From the NCBI GenBank assembly GCA_963971535.1, contig OZ020589.1:81723184-81787183 (forward strand): a DNA stretch of 64,000 bases. The letters run 5' to 3'. Origin of the DNA: Notolepis coatsorum (lineage: Eukaryota; Chordata; Actinopteri; Aulopiformes; Paralepididae). This document shows, one piece after another, positions 32,743-44,684 of the stretch; position 1 is the stretch's first letter; each line of letters starts with the position of its first letter. The notes beneath the pieces were generated by a model. The model was not told the DNA's origin. It saw only the letters and a list, made by a program, of their open reading frames with translations, and searched no databases. The position numbers and the translations under genes were made by a program.

Positions 32743-33728
32743 GACGGTGCGGCTCCGTCACTGACTGCGGGCAGTGCGCATACTGTACATACACACACAC
32801 TCATTGTCTGTCTTTCCATATACCATATAACCTTATAATGTAATGTGGTGCGTTTCATGTGGACAGCGCACATGGAAACACACACACGCCATATGCCGCG
32901 GAGCAACACACACACACCAAACATTCCCTCCTGTCATCTTTCTTAGGATGTCTGAATGCGCACAATCATTTCATTCCGTTTCCGTTGTTATAGCAGAATG
33001 ACGTTCATACAGCAAGACATCACATCACATTTATTACTCACAGTCATGATGCATTCGCTTCGCTCTGCACTCCTAGGTTGACGTGTTTGGCCAAGCAGAA
33101 GCACACATATCCACCAGTTTAAATGGGAGGGGTTGGCACAAGGTAATCGTCACGTGAGCGATATTATTGTATTGTACTGTTTACTTGGTTATCTGTAATT
33201 TAAAGCAGTTGGAAGTTATGTGATATAGTGGAGGATATATATTTTGTGTGTAGGAATTGGTTTAATGTGTTAATAAGAATAATAATATGTACATCCTGTT
33301 TAAAGCCTAGTGGGAGCGGCTATTGGATACAAGGGAGCTGCGTTGGCCCAGGGAGGTCAGTCTTGAATGGACTGAGTTACAGTGAAGGTAACCGGAATCC
33401 CTAGTAAAACGTGTGGATATTGCTTGTAGTGGAAGTAGTAGTGTATATTGTGTATTTAGACTTTGTGTAGTGTTAAGTATTAAGTATATTGTGTTTTGTT
33501 TATTTGTTTTCTCTTTTTCCACTTTTGTTAGATATAGTAAGTATAGGGTATTTTGTTTTAGGTTAATTTCACTTTTCACATTTTTTGTAAAACTATATCA
33601 CCTCTGCACTTTTGGGAGGCGGGAAATAAAAACCCGGAGGTCAAGCTTGGTGAAAACGGTGGCATGGGTAAGGGGTTCAAAAGTAGAGCTCATAAGAGGT
33701 AAAGGGTAACTATTTCTCAACGTGATAG
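32743..33728. other. ~985 bp of unrelated sequence replacing Gypsy RT
   Basis: The Gypsy coding sequence stops after RPCIDF at 33739 and resumes in RNase H at 32742. In between I see CA repeats, a hairpin at the left end (gtgacggtgcggctccgtca) and an AATAAA at about 33625, but no inverted ends or duplication. It may be an insertion with a deletion, or an LTR fragment. Confidence 0.5.
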
Positions 33729-33738
33729 CGTTTAAGGG

Positions 33739-34129
33739 TCAAAAATCAATGCAAGGGCGGAGCCCTCCATCCTTCTTCTTCACGAGAAAAATACCTGCTG
33801 CCACAGGGGAGGAAGAAGGACGGATAAGCCCCGACGCCACTGACTCACGGATGTACTCCCACATTGACTCCTTCTCAGGCATAGACAGGTTATACAACCG
33901 ATGAGAAGGAAGAGGAGCTGAACACAGCAGCAAGGTCATGATACTCCAGGGGAACACCCTGGAGATCCGGAGACGCGGGTCGGGTTTTGGACCATGGGGA
34001 GGAGTCGAGGCCGAACGTAAACAGTTGGCGTGGCAGGCCACACTCCAACCGAGAATTCTCCCAGTGGACCAACAAATATGAGGGTTGTGAAGTTCAAGCC
34101 AGGGGCGACCCAAAATGAGGGGAGTAGAT
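33739..34129 (-). pseudogene. Gypsy RT N-terminal remnant
   Basis: Contains [13 protein letters not shown] from the end of protease or the linker, and the RT start [16 protein letters not shown]. The catalytic YxDD is missing. The frame is cut by the L2 at 34130. Confidence 0.88.
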
Positions 34130-34343
34130 TTACATTTACATTTACATTTAGTCATTTAGCTGACGCTTTTATCCAAAGCGACTTACAAGTTCTGTGCGAC
34201 AAGACAGCAAGAAGGGTATAACTCTATCAGCTGAGTAACAATGTTCATCAAAGTGTTGCGTGTTACAGTGTAGGTTAGTTTATTAGGACAAGTGCATGAC
34301 ATTAAGGTTAGTCGGGGTTAGATTTTTTTTTCTTTTTTTTTTA

Positions 34344-36889
34344 TCATTTCAGATAATGGTTGAAGAAGTGAGTCTTTAGTCGACGGCGAAAGATTGGACG
34401 GGATTCGGCTGTCCTAACTGGGATGGGTAGTTCATTCCACCATTGTGGGGCAAGGACTGAGAATAGGCGGCTTCTCTTTGATGACCCTCCGGGAGCTTGG
34501 ATAGGAGTAGATCTGAGGCGGCCAGAAGATGCAGAGCGTAGGGGTCTTGAGGGTGTGTAGTTAGAGACCATTGACCGGAGGTAGGCGGGAGCGGTTCCCT
34601 TTGCCACACGGTATGCTAGGTCGGGGGCCTTGAAGCGGATACGTGCAGCAATGGGGAGCCAGTGCAGGTCCCTAAGAAGTGGGGTGACATGGGCTGACTT
34701 CGGTAGGTTTGAGATCAGGCGGGCCGCTGCATTTTGAATGAGTTGAAGAGGCTTGGTGGCAGTGGCCGGGAGGCCAGCTAGCAGTGCGTTGCAGTAGTCG
34801 AGGCGGGAGATGACTGTTGATTGGACGAGGAGTTGGGTGGCTTCTTTTGTCAGGAAGGGGCGTATCCTTCTGACGTTGCTCAGGAGGAATCTGCAGGTTC
34901 TGGTTGTCGCTGCGATGTGAGCAGAGAAGTTCAACTGGTCGTCGAGGACAACACCAAGGTTCTTGGCGGTCGGCGACGCGGTCACAGCTGCATTCTCGAC
35001 TGTGATGGAGAGGTCGGTCAGGGGGGAGGATTTGGCCGGCAGGTGGAGCAATTCTGTTTTGCTTAGGTTCAGTTTGAGGTGGTTGGTCGTCATCCAGGCG
35101 GAGATGTCGGACAGACAGGCCGAGATCCGCTCAGAGACGTGGATATCTGAGGGAGGGAAGGAGAGGAAGAGTTGAGTATCATCGGCATAACAATGATATG
35201 AGAAGCCATGAGACGTGATAATGTTACCCAGTGATTTAGTGTAGAGGGAGAAGAGAAGGGGTCCTAGGACCGAGCCCTGAGGGATACCCGTCCGGAGGGG
35301 GCGGGTGGCCGACAGAGTCCCTCTCCATGACACTTGGTAGGAGCGGTCATTGAGGTATGATGTCAGCCATGTCAGCGCAGATCCAGCCACTCCCATTCCT
35401 GCGAGGGCCGCGAGGAGGATCTGATGGTTGACTGTGTCGAAGGCTGCAGATAGATCTAGGAGAATCAGGACAGAGGAGAGGCCTTTCGCTTTTGCTCTGT
35501 GACGGCAATGAGGGCCGTTTCTGTGGAGTGGCCAGTCCGGAAGCCAGACTGATTGGGGTCTAGGAGGTCATTCTGTAAGAGATAAGCAGTAAGTTGGTTG
35601 GATACAGCACGTTCAAGTGTTTTAGAAAGGAAGGAGAGAAGAGAGACAGGGCGATAGTTGGCTATGACGGTGGGGTTCAGGGTTGGTTTTTTTATGAGGG
35701 GCGTGACTCTGGCTTGTTTTAGGGAGGTGGGGACCACCCCCGAGTTGAGTGAGGAGTTGATGGTTGCAGTTAGGAATGGGAGGATGTCCGGTGCTATGGT
35801 CTGGAGGAGTGGGGAGGGTAGATGGTCCAGCTGGCATGTAGTCGGACGGTTCGACGTTACCAGTGTCAGGGTCTCGGCTTCTGTAATGGGAGAGAAAGAT
35901 GACAGAGTGAAGGATGAGGTTCTCGATTCAGTGTTTGGAATGGGTGGGGGTTGGGAGAAGGAGCTGCGGATGTTCTCCACTTTTTCCTCAAAGAAGATCG
36001 CAAAGTCTTCGGCAGAAAAAGATGAGGGAGGAGGAGGTGGGGGGGGGGGGGGGGGAGTGAGGAGGGAGGACATGGTAGCATGCAGTTTGCGAAGATTCTT
36101 GGCAGAGGCCTCGATCCTATGGTGAAAGAAAGAAGCTTTGGCATTACTAATGGTTTTGGAGAATGTTAACAAGAGGTTGTGATATGTGTCGATGTCAGCA
36201 GTGAGGCGTGACTTTCTATACTTCCTCTCAGCCGCTCTCAGGACCTGTCTTTGTTCTCTCACTGCATCCGTCAGCCATGGACTTGGTGGGGAACGGCGGG
36301 CAGGTTTCTCAACGAGGGGACAGAGCTTGTCGAAGGAGGTTGCAAGGGCTGAGAGGAGGGTGGAGGTTGCCATCTCTGTGGGGAGAGCAGAGAAGGTGTC
36401 ACTCAAAGGTAGAGCGGATATTATGTCAGAGGAGAGGGTGGAGGGGGATAGGGAGGGCAGGTTGCGTCTGAGTGAGACGGTTTGAGTTGGGGTGAAGACT
36501 TTTCGGTTAAGCATGAGAGTTAGTGAGAAGGATATGAAGGAATGGTCAGATACATGTAGGGGAGTTACCGTGGTGTTAATGATGCTGGAGTTACGGGAAA
36601 ATATGAGATCCAAAGAGTTGCCTGCTTTGTGGGTGGGAGGCATGGCAGTGGGAGTCAGGTCAAATTGTTGTAGGAGGGAGACCACTGGGACCGACTGAGA
36701 TGAGTCAGGCAGGTTGAAGTCGCCCAATAGAAGGAGCGGGGTACCATCTTCCGGTAAGGAGCTTAGAAGCATGTCCAGCTCATCTGTGAAGTGATCGAGG
36801 GGACCTGGAGGGCGATAGAGTGTAACAATGGTGAGATTGAAAGGATTAGAGACAGATACTGCATGATATTCGAGGGAGGAGAGTGACAG
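34344..36889 (-). pseudogene. L2 endonuclease end and reverse transcriptase
   Basis: The minus-strand frame 35465-36772 has the end of the endonuclease (LLLLGDFNLPDSSQ, VSDHSFISF), a proline-rich linker, and early RT motifs (LDHLPSPLLQ, NYRPVSLLSFLSKTLERAV). The frame 34344-35396 continues with GIPQGSVLGPLLFSLYT, the catalytic YADDTQLFL, LSKTELLHLP, RLDYCNALLAGLP and LQLIQNAAARLI. A frameshift lies between 35396 and 35480, in the FDTV region. The endonuclease start is on the far side of LINE-B. Confidence 0.9.
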
Positions 36890-36891
36890 TT

Positions 36892-39800
36892 CTGGGAGTT
36901 GCGTGGGATGGCGCTGCTCCGACCGGCTGCCTTTCTGTTCGCTCCGTCGAGACTGTGTTTACTTTTGTTAATATTTATAGTTTTTAGAGTTTTGTTCGTA
37001 CCAACTGTTGGTGCATTTAATGTATATGACCGTCAGTCACTCATAGACATTGGATTACGGGAAACTTACCAACTGGATTACTCACTGGATCAGCTTTCCG
37101 AACCGCATCAATGGCCTGAAGAAATTCTCCGGAGATTAGGACCAGATCCTTTGTTCCCAGAGCCCAGGAAAAGACGACGAGGAAAGAGGGCTGGGATCCG
37201 AAACAGGCTGAGATCCAGACGCCACCGTACACCACTGCCCAGTATATTGCTAGCCAATGTACAATCAATTGACAATAAACTGGATGACATCCGAGCAAGG
37301 ATTCAATATCAAAGAGACGTTAGGGACTGCAATGTCCTCTGCTTCACCGAAACATGGCTCACACCGGAGGTTCCAGATCACGCAATTCAACCAGCGGATC
37401 ACTTCTTTATCCATCGCAAGGATCGGTCATCAGAGTCCGGTAAACAACGTGGAGGAGGTATTGCCTTCATGTTTAACAAAAATTGGAGCGATCCAACTAA
37501 CGTGAAGGAATTATCCAACCACTGCTCCCCAGAACTGGAATATATAACCATCAAGTGTCGTCCTTTCTTCCTCCCGAGGGAGTTAACGGCGATCGTCCTG
37601 ATCGGAGTGTATATTCCACCGCAAGCCAGCAACAAGGTTGCACTCTCCAGACTACACGACGAGGTAAATAAAATACAAGTGGCGAACGTTAACGCCGCCA
37701 TTTTAGTACTGGGAGATTTCAATAGCGCCAATCTGAGAAAGGTATTGCCTGACTTCTATCAGCATGTGACTTGCAACACCAGAGGCGGTAACATCCTAGA
37801 TCACTGTTACACGCAATTTAAAGGTGGCTACAAGGCTCATTCTGATAGTGGCTTTGGTAAATCAGATCACGCGTCCATTTTTCTTTCACCAAAGTACAAA
37901 CAGAGAATTAAAAGTACTCCCGTAGTCTCGCGAGAGGTGCAGAAATGGGATCTGACGTCAGAGGATACGATCCGGTCAGTGTTTCACTACACAGACTGGA
38001 ATGTGTTCCGCGACACAGATAACATTAATGTCTACACGGAGACAGTGCTGGACTATGTTTGTACTAGGGTGAAAGAAACAATCCCCACTACCAAAATGAA
38101 AGTTTACCCAAATCAAAAACCCTGGGTAGACAAATCCGTCCGTGAAGCTCTGAGAGAGCGCACCAAAGCATACAACGACGGCCTAGTGGCAGGCAACATG
38201 AATGACCACAAGGTGGCGCGATACAACGTAAGGAGGACAGTGTCAGAGGCCAAACGGCGCTACAGGGATAAAATTGAACTCCAGTTTGAACAAGCTGACT
38301 CTAGAGCTATGTGGCAGGGGCTCAAAACGATGACAGACTACAAAGGCGCCTCCCTCAAACTGAACAGTGACATCTCCTTAGCAAATGACCTCAATACCTT
38401 CTATGCGAGGTTTGATGCTGGTAATAACAACACCAGCTCACAAGCCTCGGCAATGGGGGGGGGGGGGTCGGCTGCTGATGGTGGCGCAGTGTTCAGGGTA
38501 ACAGAGCATGAGGTGAGGCGGACCTTTAAAAAAGTGAATATCAGGAAGGCAGCAGGTCCAGACGGCATCCCCGGCCGCATCCTAAAAGTCTGTGCCGACC
38601 AACTGGCCCCAGTATTCACTGACATATTTAACCTGTCCTTAGAACAGGCTGTCATCCCCACCTGCCTGAAGAAGTCCACTATTATCCCTGTACCCAAAAA
38701 ATCCAAGCCTGCTTGCCTCAACGACTACCGCCCTGTAGCTCTCACCTCCATAGCCATGAAGTGCTTTGAGAAGCTAGTAAAGGGCTACATCTGCTCCTCC
38801 CTCCCCATCAACATGGACCCCCTGCAATTTGCATACCGCCCCAACAGGTCCACGGAGGACGCCATATCCCATGTGCTGCACACAGCAGCATCACACCTGG
38901 ACAAGAGGCAGGGGAACTATGTGAGAATGCTATTCATCGACTACAGCTCGGCATTCAATACCATAGTCCCCTCCATACTCATAGCCAAGCTCAGGGACCT
39001 GGGCTTGGGCTATGACCTCTGCCAGTGGGTCTTGGACTTCCTGACTGGCAGACCCCAGGTGGTGAGAGCAGGCAACTGCACCTCCTCATCCATCACCCTC
39101 AACATAGGGGCCCCCCAGGGCTGTGTTCTGAGTCCCCTCCTCTACTCCCTGTACACACACGACTGTGTGGCTCAGCGGAGTAGCAATACAATCGTCAAAT
39201 TTGCTGACGACACAGTGGTGGTGGGCCTGATCTCTGCCAACGACGAGAGGGCCTACCTGGAAGAGGTCAAGGTCCTGGCGGGATGGTGCCAGGAAAACAG
39301 CCTCTCCCTGAACGTCAGCAAAACAAAGGAGATGATTGTGGACTTCAGGAGGTCGGGGGTCAAGGACTACAGCCCCCTCAGCATCGACGGGGCACCGGTT
39401 GAGAGAGTCAACAGCTTTAAGTACCTCGGAGCCTACATATCCGAGGACTTGACATGGACCACACACATTAACAGTGTTGTGAAGAAGGCACGACAACGCC
39501 TCTACTTCCTCAGGCGCCTAAGGAAGTTCCAAGTCAGCCAGAAGATCCTTAAGAACTTCTACTCATGTACAATAGAGAGCATCTTGACCGGCAAAATCAC
39601 CTCCTGGTTTGGGAATAGCACTGCACAAGACCAAAGCAGACTACAAAGAGTGACACGTTCAGCCGAACGCACAATTGGAGGGGGGCTCCCCACCCTCCAG
39701 AACATTTACTACAAGCATTGCAAGGGCAAGGCTAAGAGAATCATTAAAGACTCCAGTCACCCGAACAACTGCCTCTTTGAACTGCTGCGGTCAGGCAAGC

Positions 39801-40391
39801 GATACAGGAGTCTCAAGGCGAGCACAGAAATACTCAGAAGAAGCTTCTATCCCCAGGCCATCAGGCTGCTAAACGAACAATGAATGAACACTACACAACA
39901 ACAACCACCAAACGCACATAGCACACACATCCACACGCACACACTCACTTTAAACAAACACACTGTAGCACCCACTCCACACACTTATAGCACACACCCA
40001 CTTTAAACAAACACACTGTAGCACCCACTCCCCACACTTTATATTTATGGATAAAGGATTGCACTACAACTCGTACACCTTACTGTAAATTGTACCTAAA
40101 ATTGTACCTCATCCCATTTCTGCTTTGCACTAGATAGTACTGTACATTAGTACACTGCATAGTATTGTGTATTGTATATTATAAGGTAACTCAGAACATT
40201 GTACATATGTCTATACCGAACACTGTGACCTCATTTTCTTCTTCTAAATTCATGCTATATTATGTTATTATGTTATTTGATACTATCTTGTCTAGCACAG
40301 TCTCTGGAGCGTAACAGTAAGAAGCATTTTGTATGAAAGTATTCTGTACTTCTGTATGACAACTATTAAAGAACTTGAACTTGAACTTGAG
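36892..40391 (+). mobile_element. LINE-B, complete young LINE inserted in L2
   Basis: About 3.5 kb. A very short leader (~16 nt), one intact frame, a ~500-bp 3' UTR with CA-rich parts and a terminal (CTTGAA)n tail at 40371-40390. The L2 endonuclease frame continues across the insertion. It belongs to the same broad type as LINE-A and LINE-C (FIDYSSAFNTI). Truncated 3' ends of this family occur at 29095-29203 and 29861-30038. Confidence 0.93.
36908..39883 (+). CDS. LINE-B ORF: endonuclease-reverse transcriptase, intact
   Basis: The frame from the ATG at 36908 gives 991 residues without a stop. A hydrophobic stretch lies at residues ~13-35 (LCLLLLIFIVFRVLFVPTVG), then NVYDRQSLIDIG and a basic region (RKRRRGKRAGIRNRLRSRR). 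The apurinic-type endonuclease spans ~110-340: LLANVQSI, CFTETWLT (catalytic Glu), GVYIPPQ, VLGDFNSANL and GKSDHASIFL (catalytic His). RT spans ~560-820: RKAAGPDGIP, VPKKSKPACLNDYRPVAL, FIDYSSAFNTI (Asp), GAPQGCVLSPLLYSLYT, KFADDTVVVGLI (catalytic Asp pair) and KYLGAYISEDLTW. The C-terminal domain ends with FYPQAIRLLN. All catalytic motifs are present, so it could be active. It acts on its own RNA by target-primed reverse transcription. Confidence 0.95.
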   Translation: MALLRPAAFLFAPSRLCLLLLIFIVFRVLFVPTVGAFNVYDRQSLIDIGLRETYQLDYSLDQLSEPHQWPEEILRRLGPDPLFPEPRKRRRGKRAGIRNRLRSRRHRTPLPSILLANVQSIDNKLDDIRARIQYQRDVRDCNVLCFTETWLTPEVPDHAIQPADHFFIHRKDRSSESGKQRGGGIAFMFNKNWSDPTNVKELSNHCSPELEYITIKCRPFFLPRELTAIVLIGVYIPPQASNKVALSRLHDEVNKIQVANVNAAILVLGDFNSANLRKVLPDFYQHVTCNTRGGNILDHCYTQFKGGYKAHSDSGFGKSDHASIFLSPKYKQRIKSTPVVSREVQKWDLTSEDTIRSVFHYTDWNVFRDTDNINVYTETVLDYVCTRVKETIPTTKMKVYPNQKPWVDKSVREALRERTKAYNDGLVAGNMNDHKVARYNVRRTVSEAKRRYRDKIELQFEQADSRAMWQGLKTMTDYKGASLKLNSDISLANDLNTFYARFDAGNNNTSSQASAMGGGGSAADGGAVFRVTEHEVRRTFKKVNIRKAAGPDGIPGRILKVCADQLAPVFTDIFNLSLEQAVIPTCLKKSTIIPVPKKSKPACLNDYRPVALTSIAMKCFEKLVKGYICSSLPINMDPLQFAYRPNRSTEDAISHVLHTAASHLDKRQGNYVRMLFIDYSSAFNTIVPSILIAKLRDLGLGYDLCQWVLDFLTGRPQVVRAGNCTSSSITLNIGAPQGCVLSPLLYSLYTHDCVAQRSSNTIVKFADDTVVVGLISANDERAYLEEVKVLAGWCQENSLSLNVSKTKEMIVDFRRSGVKDYSPLSIDGAPVERVNSFKYLGAYISEDLTWTTHINSVVKKARQRLYFLRRLRKFQVSQKILKNFYSCTIESILTGKITSWFGNSTAQDQSRLQRVTRSAERTIGGGLPTLQNIYYKHCKGKAKRIIKDSSHPNNCLFELLRSGKRYRSLKASTEILRRSFYPQAIRLLNEQ

Positions 40392-41146
40392 GTTTGTAGC
40401 CCATGAAGGAGATGTCATGAGGCCAGTGCCTCCACCCCGTCTGGAGGGTCAAGGTGTGTGAGTGAAGTTATAGTTTGTAGATAATGCTGCAGGTGTTGAC
40501 GAGTTATTGGGGGTCATCCAGGTCTCAGTTAGAGCCAGGAGCTGCAGATTTAGACTATGGGCGTAGGCAGTAATGAAGTCAGCTTTCTTGACTGCTGATT
40601 GACAATTCCATAAGCCTCCCTGTACTGTGACAGGTGTATTAGTGGCTGTAGGAGGGTAGGAGAGATTAGCCGGGTTGCTAGCAAACTGGCGTGGATGGGT
40701 TGATTCTGTTCTTGAGGAGCAGATTGTGGATATAGGTATGAGGCACATTGTGGTGTCAAGAGTGGTAGGAGGAGGTTGAAGGGGGTAGAGAGGAAGCGAG
40801 ATAGTAGGGAAATAGCAGAGTGGGAGGGAAATATGGGATTATGGTGTACTTAGCACTGGGTGGATCGGTGGATCCCTCTGCGTAGAACTCCAGGAAAACT
40901 CCTCCTCTTTGTCCCTCTTCGTTTCTCGACGCTTCGCTGACGCTAAGCCAGCAAGTCTTTAAATCACTATCACTAATTACTGATGAGTGACACCTGCAGC
41001 AAAAGGCCACACCTCCAGTTTCTGTCAGCTGGGTGAAACTAATTACAAACAATTTCCACAACACAATTTAGTCACACACTTCAAAATGATGTACACAGTA
41101 TTATACAGTTAAAAGATCCTACCCTCTCTGCTGTTGTCCTCAGAAT
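40392..41146 (-). pseudogene. L2 5' part: leader and endonuclease start
   Basis: The minus-strand frame 40449-40748 has LTETWMTPNNSSTPAAL, the first endonuclease block of L2. Upstream (40756-41146) is the 5' region with no motif that I recognise. Continues at 36889 beyond LINE-B. Confidence 0.8.
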
Positions 41147-41152
41147 GTAGAT

Positions 41153-42394
41153 GGTAGATGGTGCGGAACAAACAAAAAAACGAATACTCTCTGTGTGGTT
41201 ACCTGACACCGTGAGCAAAATGGAGGGGGTGCCGGAGCTAGGTTACGTCCATCGATAGCACGCACATGAACGGGAGCCTTTAATGGCAAGGTGGAGATTC
41301 CCAGCTGTCTAACCAACGCTGCGTCAATGACACACACATCCGCCCCGGAGTCAATCATAGCACCTATTGATAGCGACTCCTGTGCCCACGCCAGCGTGAC
41401 TGGAAACAGTCTATTAAGAAGGGTTCTCCGCAAATTGGATACCACTTGACTCACTAGCACCCCTTGTGTTAGTGAGCCGGATCTTTTGGCAATGCTGGGC
41501 AAGTACGAACCCAGTGCCCCGTCCTCCTACAATAAAGACATAAATCGCCCTTTAAAAGACACTCGCGCTCCTCAGAGGTAATAGGTGCATTACTAGAGGC
41601 AACCTTGGGTAACTGAACCGACGGTGGCCTGGTGGTATGACCGACCATAGGGTTATGTGCCGACGAGGTGGAGAGCCGGGACCCCCGCTCACTGCGCCGT
41701 TCACGCTGACGCTGGTCGATCATCAGCGCAAGGGTAATGAGCTCAGAATAAGTCTTGGGACGGTCCCTTTGGATCGCGTCTTTAATGGTCTCGCTAAGAC
41801 CCTGTCTGTACTCGCTCAGTAGAGCCACGTCACCCCAACCACAACCTGCCGCCATTGTACGAAACTCTATACTCGGCCACCGAGCGAGCCCCCTGCTGTA
41901 GGCTATGAAGGCGAGCCGCTGCGTGTGGACCGTCCCTAAGGTGATCGAACATAAAGCGAAACTCATCACAAAACACACCATAATCTGAGGCTAACACGTC
42001 ACCTGGTGCTACGGCGGCAGTGGCCCATCTGAGGGCTCTACCAGTTAACAGTGACACTACGAACCCCACTTTCGAACTACCTACCTGAGACCTGTTTTTC
42101 AAACACGAGGTCACATTGACGGAGGAAACCTTTACATTCCTCAAAGTTAACGTCGTAACGCGAAGGTAGGGGAAAATGATAATCATGACGGGCTACGGAT
42201 GTGGTGCCCTCGATGCCACTTACTGAGGGACCAGCACCCGAGGGAGACCTTGCTGAATACAGCCCTGCCAGCCTCCCGTCGATAGAAGAAAACGTGCGGT
42301 GTAACTGAATGACCAGTTCGGTAACTGTGGCGCTTAATTCCTCAACAGAGGTGGTTACACTAGCTGGATCTGTTTCAATCTCAGGGTCCGACAT
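41153..42394 (-). pseudogene. Gypsy gag and protease
   Basis: The gag ATG at 42394 lies only 2 nt after the primer-binding site. Gag runs through three overlapping frames (42077-42394, 41830-42186, 41469-41981), so there are two frameshifts. A CX2CX4HX4C zinc knuckle (CLYCRRTGHWVRTC) marks its end, where it would bind RNA. Protease follows at 41153-41502 with the aspartyl active site AMIDSGADVCVID. The frame then stops at the L2 insertion. Confidence 0.9.
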
Positions 42395-42395
42395 C

Positions 42396-42406
42396 GGCGA
42401 GTTCGT
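42396..42406 (-). promoter_or_regulatory. Gypsy primer-binding site, self-complementary type
   Basis: ACGAACTCGCC on the minus strand, 2 nt after the LTR end at 42409. It lacks the TGG of tRNA-primed sites and is complementary to the predicted RNA 5' end at 30450-30440. Confidence 0.75.
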
Positions 42407-42408
42407 AC

Positions 42409-42928
42409 TGTTATGGGAACAGAGGAACGGGACCCAAATAAGAGAGTGAAATAGTCCAACAGTTTAAACGCTAAAACAAGCGTGAATTTATTTTTACAAA
42501 CAGAGACAAATTCAACAATACGAAAAAATTTACAAGGCATACAAACAATGAACGGTGGAAATGTAGTGTCAGCAGGTCGGGACCTGGGTTATGAGGTGTG
42601 TGTTAAAACCCGAAGTATGTGTGATGTAGCAGGCTATGTGTGTGTACTTAATATGTAAATAAAGTCTTACCGTGTTGAAAAAATATGTAGTGGAACATGT
42701 GGCCTCGACCACGCTGGGGCGAAACAATAACTGATTCCCGAGAGGGAAAATAACATGAGGGACTTGGCGAGGCAGGGGGGGGAGAAAATAACAAGGGAAT
42801 TAACGGGCGGATGAACGCGACGAGTATCCGAGACTGCGTCTTCCAAACTAGATGGAAGAGAGAAAAAGAGACACGATATTAGTTGACCAGTAAACATCTA
42901 CCCACGCTGGAGGGGGAGAAGAAATAAT
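42409..42928 (-). repeat. Gypsy 5' LTR, truncated
   Basis: Matches the 3' LTR from its 3' end (42409) to about 42928, then changes abruptly to AT-rich sequence. The U3 promoter part is missing, so no second target duplication can be checked. Confidence 0.88.
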
Positions 42929-43252
42929 CAATATTATTTATCTAGCTAGTTTTAACTTAATCTTAAATTGATCGGCCATATGAATTAAATGTTACTTCAT
43001 TCCTCTCTTGTAAATTCCTCAATGTGATTTACACAAACTTTCTTATGTTTTAATCTCATATCCTAATTTGTATTTTTACATATTGGTTACCGTTATTTTT
43101 AAAGTTATTCCTATATTTAGCTTAACTAAATTCAACCATTAATAACTTAATAGTATACTAAGATAGACAATTATACTCAGTTTTCCTAGACATTTTAAAT
43201 GAAAATGAATATTAATCAAAAGAGTAATAATAAAATAAATAATAATAAAATA
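42929..43252. other. AT-rich sequence, no gene
   Basis: No motif seen; it grades into the TAA tract. Confidence 0.5.
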
Positions 43253-44319
<1,067 letters not shown>

Positions 44320-44321
44320 TA

Positions 44322-44682
44322 CAGGTGCAGCTCAATAAATTTGAATATCATGGAAAAGTCTATATATTTAGCTGTATTGATGCAGTAATTTGTGCAAAAG
44401 GAGCCCCAACCAAGTACTGAGTGAACATACATGAACATACTTTTCAGAAGGCCGACATTTCTATATACAAAAGAAAAATTCATCTAATTTTTATTTTTTA
44501 TTGGTGATACAGAATTTGGGGTTTTCATGAGCTGTAAGACATAATCATCCAAATTAAAACAAATAAAGGCTTGAAATATTTCACTTTGTGTGTAATGAAT
44601 CTACGAGAGTTTCGCCTTTTGAATTGAATTACTCAAATAAAATAACTTTTCCACGATATTCTAATTCATCGAGCTGCACCTG
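44322..44682. mobile_element. Tc1/mariner-type MITE
   Basis: A 361-bp element with ~40-bp inverted ends (CAGGTGCAGCTCAATAAATT on the left; CAGGTGCAGCTCGATGAATT read from the right), flanked by TA (44320-44321 and 44683-44684). TA targets define the Tc1/mariner superfamily. No transposase. Confidence 0.88.
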
Positions 44683-44684
44683 TA

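Larger units (their letters stand above)
34130..41146 (-). mobile_element. L2 LINE inserted in Gypsy pol, itself cut by LINE-B
   Basis: The L2 pieces are 34130-36891 and 40392-41146. The 3' end carries the L2-type terminus (ctttggataaaagcgtcagc on the minus strand, then ATTTACATTT units at 34128-34155). A 6-bp repeat GTAGAT at 34124-34129 and 41147-41152 fits the target duplication, and the Gypsy frame is collinear across it. Confidence 0.88.
29619..42928 (-). mobile_element. chromodomain Gypsy LTR retrotransposon (Tf1/sushi-like)
   Basis: Read on the minus strand: 5' LTR (42409-42928, start missing), gag, protease, RT, RNase H, integrase with chromodomain, then 3' LTR (29619-30639). The chromodomain and the self-complementary primer-binding site place it near the Tf1/sushi group of chromoviruses. 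It inserted into LINE-C at 29618. It is dead: gag has two frameshifts, most of RT is replaced (32743-33728), integrase has a frameshift, and a SINE and an L2 interrupt it. Confidence 0.9.

Noticed and set aside
36492-36698. Short plus-strand frames over the L2 at 34.3-36.8 kb
   Set aside because: They are antisense shadows of the L2 coding region.
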